DNA of 43,358 nucleotides from Bacteroidaceae bacterium. GTDB lineage: Bacteria > Bacteroidota > Bacteroidia > Bacteroidales > Bacteroidaceae. Made by a program: the position numbers and the translations under genes. Each line of letters opens with the position of its first letter. Positions within the stretch are counted from its first letter, which is position 1. The notes under the pieces were generated by a model, which made no database searches, was not told where the DNA came from, and worked only from the letters and a program-made list of their open reading frames with translations. Positions 37,654-43,358 of the stretch are shown in pieces. The stretch is taken from the NCBI GenBank assembly GCA_017469525.1, contig JAFUGG010000039.1, positions 1 to 43,358 of the forward strand, written 5' to 3'.

Positions 37654-38371
37654 TTCTTTCATAAGCTATAGACTATCCATCCGCTTAGGGGCGGATGGAT
37701 TTTCTTTTTCTGTACTGAACGGCCTTGACGGCTCCGTAGTACAGACCGACCGCTTCCCTGTCTCCCAGCAGGCTGCAGCGTCCGACGTCCTGAGGCAGGC
37801 CTTGCAAAAACCTTACCTGATGGACTACCGCTTCCAGAGCACGGAACTTGTCGTCGAAGGCCCCACCACCATCGTTCCCCTTGAGCACTTCAACAAGAGC
37901 GACATGCTTGCGTTCTATCGCCTCTGCTTCCCAAGTCAGCAGGCAAGCGTGGCCGACATGCAGTATCAGATACTCTCGTCGCTCGAGGCCGTGATGATAT
38001 TCTGTCTCGATGGCGACATCCTTCGCATCGTGCAGGAGTGTTATCCCGACGTCAAGGTCTGCTGTGGCGATGCCAGACAGCTGGAGATATTTGCCGCTCA
38101 GCAAGAGAAACGTCCTGCACCGGAAGATGTGGAGCAGCGAGACATCTATGTTCACTTCGACGAGCAGCGCTTCTTCATCGCCGTCTTCCGCAAAGACAAG
38201 CTGCAATATGCAGCGTCGCAAGATGCATCGAACGACAACGACCGGACCTTCCTGCTGCTTGGCATCTGGAAAGCCCTCGAGTTGCATCAGCAGAAGGACG
38301 CCCTCCATATGGAAGGCGCAACGAAGGACTTGAAGAAAACATTAGCGGAGTATATACTTAACATTGACTAA
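37634..38371 (+). CDS. DUF3822 family protein
   Basis: A Bacteroidetes protein of unknown function (about 245 residues) regularly located before rsmD; it has been likened to ASKHA-fold proteins, though I cannot show that here. Recognised by the N-terminal YRLSIRLGADGFSFSV and by VQTDRFPVSQQAA and ALQKPYLMDYRF. The frame also has TTG 37604 and ATG 37610; I chose ATG 37634, overlapping the previous gene by 20 bases, because YRLSIRL should lie close to the start. The codons for SIRLGADG form the stem of a strong terminator-like hairpin. Confidence in the exact start is low. Confidence 0.75.
   Translation: MLATGSNSFISYRLSIRLGADGFSFSVLNGLDGSVVQTDRFPVSQQAAASDVLRQALQKPYLMDYRFQSTELVVEGPTTIVPLEHFNKSDMLAFYRLCFPSQQASVADMQYQILSSLEAVMIFCLDGDILRIVQECYPDVKVCCGDARQLEIFAAQQEKRPAPEDVEQRDIYVHFDEQRFFIAVFRKDKLQYAASQDASNDNDRTFLLLGIWKALELHQQKDALHMEGATKDLKKTLAEYILNID
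37675..37709 (+). terminator. Intrinsic terminator inside the 5' part of the DUF3822 gene
   Basis: ATCCATCCGC (37675-37684) pairs perfectly with GCGGATGGAT (37691-37700) across a six-base loop, followed by TTTCTTTTTC. It lies 22 bases after the stop of the upstream gene but inside the DUF3822 frame. Confidence 0.75.
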
Positions 38372-38375
38372 GAAT

Positions 38376-38411
38376 GAGGCCCTTCCCTTTATGGGAGGGT
38401 ATAGGAGAGGC
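38376..38411. mobile_element. Half palindromic element before rsmD (copy A7, degenerate)
   Basis: GAGGCCCTTCCCTTTATGGG, then AGGGTATAGGAGAGGC, resembles one half of a family A element. It fills the gap between the DUF3822 stop and the rsmD ATG and adds an alternative start at 38374 (MRPFPLWEGIGEA) in frame with rsmD. Confidence 0.5.
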
Positions 38412-38412
38412 T

Positions 38413-38946
38413 ATGAGAATCATCACAGGCAAGTATAAAGGCAGGCACTTCGAAGTGCCGCGCTCGTTCTCGGCACGTCCGACGACAGACTTCGCGAAGG
38501 AGAATCTCTTCAATGTTCTGCAGGCTTATATCGACTTCGACGAAGAGCCGACGGCCCTCGACCTCTTTTCCGGGACGGGAAGCATTACGTTGGAACTCGT
38601 CAGCCGAGGTTGCGGACGTGTCATCAGCATAGAACTCGACGGCCGTCATCACCGCCTTATCAAGCAGTTCCTCGACAAGTTGCAGGACACAGCAGCGTTG
38701 CCCGTCCGTGGTGATGTCTTCCAATATCTGGCAAAGTGCCGTGAGCAGTTCGACTTCATCTTTGCCGATCCGCCTTACGCCTTGCCGCAGATTCCCGAAC
38801 TTCCCGACATCGTCCTGAGCCGCAACCTGCTCAAGGAGGATGGTCTCTTCGTGCTGGAACATGGTAAGACAAACGACTTCTCCCAGCATCCCCGCTTCGT
38901 CGAGCACCGCAGCTACGGCAGCGTCAACTTCTCTTTCTTCCAGTAG
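38413..38946 (+). CDS. rsmD: 16S rRNA (guanine-N2)-methyltransferase RsmD
   Basis: Methylates guanine 966 (E. coli numbering) of 16S rRNA using SAM. I chose MRIITGKYKGRHFEVP at 38413, the family start; ATG 38374 would add 13 residues read from a half palindrome. Motifs: ARPTTDFAKENLFNVLQ, SAM-binding TALDLFSGTGSITLELVSRG and catalytic FIFADPPYALPQ. Length 177 is normal. A strong terminator follows at 38991. Confidence 0.94.
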   Translation: MRIITGKYKGRHFEVPRSFSARPTTDFAKENLFNVLQAYIDFDEEPTALDLFSGTGSITLELVSRGCGRVISIELDGRHHRLIKQFLDKLQDTAALPVRGDVFQYLAKCREQFDFIFADPPYALPQIPELPDIVLSRNLLKEDGLFVLEHGKTNDFSQHPRFVEHRSYGSVNFSFFQ

Positions 38947-38990
38947 TCAATTCATATCATACGCCCACGCGTATTATATATAATAATGTA

Positions 38991-39043
38991 AAGGGTGCAT
39001 CCTCTCGCCGTGCTTGACGAAAAGATGCACCCTTCTTTTTTTT
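38991..39043 (+). terminator. Terminator of rsmD
   Basis: AAGGGTGCATC (38991-39001) pairs with GATGCACCCTT (39024-39034) across a 22-base loop and is followed by CTTTTTTTTAT. Confidence 0.85.
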
Positions 39044-39053
39044 ATATCTTCAG

Positions 39054-39163
39054 AGAACTTCTCAGACTTCTTCAGAGAACTTCTCAGACTTCTTTGGAGA
39101 ACTTCTCAAACTTCTCAGGAGAACTTCTCAAACTTCTCTGGAGAACTTCTCAGACTTCTCTGG
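39054..39163. repeat. Five 22-bp tandem units downstream of pckA
   Basis: Units start at 39054, 39076, 39098, 39120 and 39142, each beginning AGAACTTCTCAGACTTCT (or AGAACTTCTCAAACTTCT) and ending CAG/TGG; a partial sixth begins at 39164. No spacers. The array lies between the rsmD terminator and the duplicated pckA 3' end. Confidence 0.95.
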
Positions 39164-39170
39164 AGGACTT

Positions 39171-39265
39171 TCCTTACAGCTTTGGACCTGCAGCGACGAA
39201 CAAAGGTGTTCGTTGCTGCAGGCCCTTCGCTTTAATTCCTTACAGCTTTGGACCTGCAGCGACGA
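39171..39265. repeat. Duplicated pckA 3' end and hairpin
   Basis: A 29-base segment including the pckA stop (TCCTTACAGCTTTGGACCTG then CAGCGACGA) occurs at 39171-39199 and again, 66 bases on, at 39237-39265. Between them GTTCGTTGCTGCAGG is the inverse of CCTGCAGCGACGAAC, so the pckA mRNA can form a long 3' hairpin. Confidence 0.85.
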
Positions 39266-40853
39266 GAGCCTTGCCGGCTTCGTTGCCTTCGTACTTCTTG
39301 AAGTTCTTGATGAAGCGTGCAGCGAGATCCTTTGCCTTCTCTTCCCACTGGCTTGCCTCTGCGTAGGTGTCGCGAGGATCAAGAATGGCGGGATTTACGT
39401 TGGGCAGAGCTGTGGGCACTTCGAAGTCGAAGAAAGGAATCTTCTTTGTAGGAGCCTTCAGGATGCTGCCGTCGAGGATAGCGTCGATGATGCCACGTGT
39501 GTCGGGGATAGAGATGCGCTTGCCTGTACCGTTCCAGCCTGTGTTGACGAGGTAAGCCTTAGCGCCGCTCTTCTCCATCTTCTTAACGAGTTCCTCAGCA
39601 TACTTTGTGGGATGCAGTTCGAGGAATGCCTGGCCGAAGCAAGCCGAGAATGTAGGAGTGGGCTCTGTGATGCCGCGCTCTGTGCCTGCCAGCTTTGCTG
39701 TGAAGCCAGAGAGGAAGTAGTACTTGGTCTGCTCAGGAGTGAGGATGCTGACGGGGGGCAGTACGCCGAATGCATCTGCGCTGAGGAAGATGACGTTCTT
39801 TGCGTCTGGGCCTGCGCTCTTGCCGTTGACCTTCTTGGCAATCTTCTCGATGTGCTCGATGGGATAGCTTACACGTGTATTCTCTGTCACGCTCTTGTCG
39901 GCGAAGTCAATCTTGCCGTTGGCATCAACTGTTACGTTCTCGAGGAGAGCGTTACGCTTGATGGCGCCGTAGATGTCGGGCTCGTTCTCCTTAGAGAGGT
40001 TGATGACCTTGGCGTAGCAACCACCTTCGAGGTTGAAGACGCCCTCATCGTCCCATCCGTGCTCGTCGTCGCCGATGAGGAGACGTTTCGGGTCGGTGGA
40101 GAGAGTTGTCTTGCCTGTACCGCTGAGACCAAAGAAGATGGCAGTGTTCTTGCCCTGCATGTCGGTGTTGGCTGAGCAGTGCATGCTGGCGATGCCATCG
40201 AGGGGCAGGTAGTAGTTCTGCATGGAGAACATGCCCTTCTTCATTTCGCCGCCGTACCATGTGTTGATGATGCACTGTTCGCGACTTGTGACATTGAATG
40301 CCACGCAAGTTTCGCTGTTGAGGCCGAGCTCCTTGTAGTTCTCTACCTTTGCCTTGCTGGCGTTGTAGATGACGAAGTTAGGCTCGAATTTCTCCAGCTC
40401 CTCAGCTGTGGGCTGAATGAACATGTTCTTCACGAAGTGTGCCTGCCAAGCCACCTCAACGATGAAGCGTACGGCCAGACGTGTGCCTTCGTTTGCGCCG
40501 CAGAAAGCGTCGACGACGTACAGGTTCTTGTTGCAGAGTTCCTTGATTGCAAGAGCCTTTACCTTTGCCCATACTTCTTCGCTCATGGGGTGGTTGTCGT
40601 TCTTGTACTCCTCGGAAGTCCACCATACGGTGTTCTTTGACTTTTCGTCCATTACGATGTACTTGTCCTTGGGGCTACGACCGGTGTAGATACCTGTCAT
40701 TACGTTTACTGCGCCCAGTTCTGTGTTCTGACCCTTGTCGAAACCAGTCAGGCCAGCCTTTGTCTCCTCCTCGAAGAGAAACTCGTAGGAAGGGTTGTGG
40801 GCAATCACGGTGCTGCCGGTGATGCCATACTTTGTCAAGTCTAATGTTGCCAT
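39240..40853 (-). CDS. pckA: Phosphoenolpyruvate carboxykinase (ATP)
   Basis: Interconverts oxaloacetate and PEP with ATP/ADP; in gut Bacteroidales it works mainly in the carboxylating direction to make succinate. Signatures: [20 protein letters not shown] (P-loop), [38 protein letters not shown] and [12 protein letters not shown] near the N-terminus. Length 537 is normal. The promoter is at 40923-40930 with an upstream heptamer array. The 3' end has been partly duplicated downstream. Confidence 0.97.
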   Translation of the reverse strand: MATLDLTKYGITGSTVIAHNPSYEFLFEEETKAGLTGFDKGQNTELGAVNVMTGIYTGRSPKDKYIVMDEKSKNTVWWTSEEYKNDNHPMSEEVWAKVKALAIKELCNKNLYVVDAFCGANEGTRLAVRFIVEVAWQAHFVKNMFIQPTAEELEKFEPNFVIYNASKAKVENYKELGLNSETCVAFNVTSREQCIINTWYGGEMKKGMFSMQNYYLPLDGIASMHCSANTDMQGKNTAIFFGLSGTGKTTLSTDPKRLLIGDDEHGWDDEGVFNLEGGCYAKVINLSKENEPDIYGAIKRNALLENVTVDANGKIDFADKSVTENTRVSYPIEHIEKIAKKVNGKSAGPDAKNVIFLSADAFGVLPPVSILTPEQTKYYFLSGFTAKLAGTERGITEPTPTFSACFGQAFLELHPTKYAEELVKKMEKSGAKAYLVNTGWNGTGKRISIPDTRGIIDAILDGSILKAPTKKIPFFDFEVPTALPNVNPAILDPRDTYAEASQWEEKAKDLAARFIKNFKKYEGNEAGKALVAAGPKL

Positions 40854-40922
40854 TGTGTTGATGATTTTATGTTTATACTTATTTGTATTTGTACTTATGC
40901 TTCATTGTCTCTTAAACGGCTG

Positions 40923-40930
40923 CAAAGATA
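40923..40930 (-). promoter_or_regulatory. pckA: -7 box of pckA
   Basis: The minus strand reads TATCTTTG followed by CAGCCG, 70 bases before the start codon. The AGTTTAG heptamer array lies just upstream. Confidence 0.6.
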
Positions 40931-40936
40931 CGAAAT

Positions 40937-40971
40937 AAAGTTGAAAGTTTAGAGTTTAGAGTTTAAAGTTT
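40937..40971. repeat. AGTTTAG heptamer array upstream of the pckA promoter
   Basis: AAAGTTTAGAGTTTAGAGTT followed by TAAAGTTTTCG lies where the -33 element would be. The sequence from the -7 box through the array is nearly the same as that at 20166-20213. Confidence 0.8.
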
Positions 40972-41001
40972 TCGTTTTGCGTGCTTTTTTGCAAAGCAAA
41001 C

Positions 41002-41032
41002 TTTGCATTTATGCATCAATTTCATATCTTTG
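41002..41032 (+). promoter_or_regulatory. upp: Promoter of upp
   Basis: TTTGC at 41002-41006 and TATCTTTG at 41025-41032 fit the -33 and -7 boxes with 19-base spacing; the upp ATG is 29 bases downstream. Confidence 0.65.
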
Positions 41033-41060
41033 TGGGCAAGAATGTAAAAAGTCAATAGAC

Positions 41061-41723
41061 ATGAAAGTAGTTAACATGAGCGAAACGCCGAGCGTTTTGA
41101 ACCAGTATGTGAGTGAACTCAGGGATGTTCAAATTCAGCAGGACCGCATGCGCTTCCGCCGGAATCTGGAGCGCATCGGGGAGATGATGGCGTTCGAGAT
41201 AAGCAAAGACCTCAGTTATAAGGAGACGACGGTGCAGACGCCGTTGGCCGAGTGCAAGTGTCAACGCCTCTCTGAGGAGATAGTGCTGGCCACCATCTTC
41301 CGTGCCGGACTGCCCTTTCATCAGGGTTTTCTCAATGTTTTCGACAGGGCGGAGAACGGTTTTGTGAGTGCCTTCCGATACTATAAGGACAAGGAATGCA
41401 GCAAGGTGGGCGTGAATGTGGAGTATATGGCTTCGCCCGATTTGACTGACAAGACGCTCATCATCGTCGATCCTATGCTGGCAAAGGGTTATAGTCTGGA
41501 GCTGGGGCTGGTTGCTTTTCTCAAGAACGGAAGGCCGCGTCGTGCCATCCTGGTAAGCGTCATTGCCAGCGAGGAAGGCGTTGCACACATACAGAAGAGC
41601 TTTGGCGAGTACGAAGAAGTGGAGCTTTGGTGCGCTGCCATCGATCCCGTCCTCAATGAGCGCAGCTACATCGTGCCGGGTCTTGGCGACGCGGGCGACT
41701 TAGCATACGGCGATAAGCTGTGA
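41061..41723 (+). CDS. upp: Uracil phosphoribosyltransferase
   Basis: Salvages uracil with PRPP to UMP. The start is MKVVNMSETPSVLNQYVSEL at 41061, downstream of a good promoter; the longer frame from 40977 overlaps that promoter. Conserved parts: TPLAECKCQRLSEEIVLATI, FRAGLPFHQGFLNVF, and the C-terminal YIVPGLGDAGDLAYG that binds uracil. The PRPP motif reads LIIVDPMLAKGYSLELG where most members have MLATGxS, so Lys replaces a usually conserved Thr. Length 220 is normal. Divergent from pckA. Confidence 0.92.
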   Translation: MKVVNMSETPSVLNQYVSELRDVQIQQDRMRFRRNLERIGEMMAFEISKDLSYKETTVQTPLAECKCQRLSEEIVLATIFRAGLPFHQGFLNVFDRAENGFVSAFRYYKDKECSKVGVNVEYMASPDLTDKTLIIVDPMLAKGYSLELGLVAFLKNGRPRRAILVSVIASEEGVAHIQKSFGEYEEVELWCAAIDPVLNERSYIVPGLGDAGDLAYGDKL

Positions 41724-41735
41724 GTCGTGAATGAC

Positions 41736-43358
41736 TTAAGGCTTTAGCTCTTTAATAAGCTTCTTGGCTTTTCCCCATTTGTCTATAACGAAGAGGACAA
41801 AGCGGACATCGACTCCGATGCAGCGCTGCAGGTTGCTGTCGAACGAGATGTCGCCCGACATGGCCTCCCAGTTGCCGTCGAAGGCCAGACCCAATAGTTC
41901 TCCTTTGCCGTTGAACATGGGCGAGCCAGAGTTGCCGCCAGTGATGTCATTGTTGGAGAGGAAGCAGAGGTGCATGTCGCCAGTAGTCGGGTCGGCGTAT
42001 GTCCCCCAATCGCCTTTCTGCAGCAGGCTGACGATGTCGTCCTCCAGTTTGTAGTCTTCTATCTCTTCCTGCTTGGCGGCTTTGTCGAGCAGGCTTTGGG
42101 CATTGGTATAATACTGGTGGTGCGTGCCTCCAGCCGTGTAGTCTTGGATGTAGCCGTAGGAGAGTCGCATGGTGAAGTTGGCGTCGCTGTAGTGTGGATT
42201 CTCCTGGTCCATCTCGAGGAGAGCCTGCGTCAGGAGGTGTTCGTTATAGTCGATGATGGTGGAAGCATCGCGACAGCTGCCACTTATCTCCTGAAACTTC
42301 GTGGGGATGCCGTCTGCATAAAGCAATCCGAGGTCAGTGTCGCGCAGGGTGCTGTCGGCCAGCACCTTATCCACAGCCGACGGGTCTAAGCAGATGGTTC
42401 GGGCAAAGACGTCGTGTGCGTAGGCAGCCTCGTCGCCTCCATACAGGCTGTCGATGGTGTTGTAGCACTCGGGCAGGTAGTTTTTGTCGGGCACTTGCTT
42501 GCGGTAGTTTCGCAGCAGAGCAATCATCGTGGCCTCGTCGAGTTTGGCGTCATAATCCTTGAAGAAGGACTCCATGCGACTGCGCACTTGAGCTGCCTCG
42601 GTGCTGTCTGCATCTTGGGGCATCGAGTTAATCATGTTGGCTACGCGATAGAGTTCGATGCCTCGCATGAAGGTCTCACGGAAGAAACCAGCAGCGAAGA
42701 CATCGTCGCGACGCTTTCCGTAGGCCTCTTCAAGCTTTAGGAACATCTCGCCGAAGCGTTCGGAGAGGTCGGCTCGGCTGCCGTACCATTGTTTGACTTT
42801 GTCCTCGAGTTGCTGTTTCTGCTTGATGACTTCGAGGTCGGCAATGGCTTTGTTCATGCCGATACTGTTCTTCCAGTAGTTACTGCTACTGGCCCATTTG
42901 CTGGCGTACTTGATGCCGACGGCTCGGTCGGCGTCCATGAAGCGCTTCCACACCTCTTGCTTCTTGCCTCTGACCTGTATTGTGCTGACATTGATAGCGT
43001 TGACGCGTTCGTCGATTCCCCATGAACTGAGGTATCGGCTGGTGCTTCCCGGGTAGCCTACAGTCATGCAGAAGTCGCCATTCTGGAAGCCGTCTCGGGC
43101 GATGCGGGCGTAGTTCTTGCAGCGCAGAGGCACGTTCTTCGGACTATAGTCGGCAGGCTCTCCCTTCTTGTCGGCATAGATGCGGAACACGCTAAAGTCG
43201 CAGGTCTGGCGGGGCCACATCCAGTTGTCGGTGTCGCCGCCGAACTTGCCGAGCGTTTCTGTTGCGGTGAAGACGAGTCGGATGTCGCGATAGATCTTGT
43301 AGAAGCTTGCATAGAAAGCATTGCTGCTATAGTAGCGTTTCACCTGGCACTCAAGTCC
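41736..43358 (-). CDS. S46 family dipeptidyl peptidase, DPP7-like (partial, right edge)
   Basis: Periplasmic serine exopeptidase that removes dipeptides from peptide N-termini, part of peptide catabolism in Bacteroidetes. The frame is open to the right edge, so the signal peptide and catalytic His are outside. Seen are the Asp region LGKFGGDTDNWMWPR and the Ser region ITGGNSGSPMFNGKGELLG. The residue after LAFD is Gly (LAFDGNWEAMSGD), as in DPP7 with hydrophobic P1 preference; DPP11 has Arg there. The end IGVDVRFVLFVIDKWGKAKK is typical. About 540 C-terminal residues are present. Confidence 0.92.
   Translation of the reverse strand, partial: GLECQVKRYYSSNAFYASFYKIYRDIRLVFTATETLGKFGGDTDNWMWPRQTCDFSVFRIYADKKGEPADYSPKNVPLRCKNYARIARDGFQNGDFCMTVGYPGSTSRYLSSWGIDERVNAINVSTIQVRGKKQEVWKRFMDADRAVGIKYASKWASSSNYWKNSIGMNKAIADLEVIKQKQQLEDKVKQWYGSRADLSERFGEMFLKLEEAYGKRRDDVFAAGFFRETFMRGIELYRVANMINSMPQDADSTEAAQVRSRMESFFKDYDAKLDEATMIALLRNYRKQVPDKNYLPECYNTIDSLYGGDEAAYAHDVFARTICLDPSAVDKVLADSTLRDTDLGLLYADGIPTKFQEISGSCRDASTIIDYNEHLLTQALLEMDQENPHYSDANFTMRLSYGYIQDYTAGGTHHQYYTNAQSLLDKAAKQEEIEDYKLEDDIVSLLQKGDWGTYADPTTGDMHLCFLSNNDITGGNSGSPMFNGKGELLGLAFDGNWEAMSGDISFDSNLQRCIGVDVRFVLFVIDKWGKAKKLIKELKP

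Noticed and set aside
39054..39163. CRISPR or coding repeat downstream of rsmD
   Set aside because: Units are contiguous at 22 bp with no spacers, and the region follows a strong terminator with no supported reading frame.

Overview
The window looks like a chromosomal segment from a Bacteroidales bacterium, probably Prevotella-like; the genus is a guess. Support comes from gene families typical of that phylum (DUF2027, DUF2851, DUF2723, DUF3822 next to rsmD, WbqC, S46 dipeptidyl peptidase, ATP-type PEP carboxykinase). Promoters also carry the Bacteroidetes -7 box TAnnTTTG rather than a sigma70 -10 box. Most genes are housekeeping, and there is no phage, integrase, classical IS or CRISPR array.

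Layout. 1-5.4 kb: partial queA (-), a zinc metallopeptidase and a DUF2027 protein (+), then manC, an SGNH hydrolase, a HIT protein and greA (-). 5.7-8.6 kb: dprA, a thioesterase and a DUF2851 protein (-). 8.7-14.8 kb: a (+) run of dapB, lepB, wbqC-like, RluA-type pseudouridine synthase, PHP phosphatase and a secreted esterase. 15.1-20.1 kb: a queG-like gene, a polysaccharide deacetylase and a 1125-residue DUF2723 membrane protein (-). 20.3-25.2 kb: tRNA-Val(TAC), a MerR regulator (-), alaS and a GH99/WbsX-like protein (+). 25.3-31.8 kb: an OmpA-family protein, a CHASE2 membrane protein, a FecR-like exported protein and an exported TPR-CHAT protease (-), the last three in overlapping frames. 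31.8-36.9 kb: dTDP-rhamnose genes rfbD, rfbC and rfbB with a DUF559 nuclease gene between rfbC and rfbB, then a RecD-like helicase (-). 36.9-43.4 kb: an anchored protein of unknown role, DUF3822 and rsmD (+), pckA (-), upp (+) and a partial S46 peptidase (-).

The most unusual content is the repeat load. Ten copies of short double-palindrome elements in three sequence families (A, B, C) share one design: outer arm, inner palindrome, spacer, inner palindrome, outer arm. Seven of them lie inside open reading frames (queA twice, wbqC, queG, alaS, rfbD, helicase) without breaking the frame; others supply start or stop codons. In one family A copy (32950-33418) the two halves are separated by a complete DUF559 (Vsr-like) endonuclease gene. 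I infer that this is the autonomous form and the short copies are its non-autonomous derivatives. In queG the element sits where three cysteines of one iron-sulfur cluster should be, and the fourth ligand of the same cluster is also gone.

Two further repeat classes occur between genes: tandem arrays of 21-23 bp period at seven loci with mostly unrelated unit sequences, and heptamer arrays around promoters, gene junctions and 3' ends. The 3' ends of the tRNA-Val gene and of pckA are duplicated just downstream. A second candidate system is the CHASE2 / FecR-like / TPR-CHAT operon, which looks like an envelope-sensing unit with an exported caspase-like protease.
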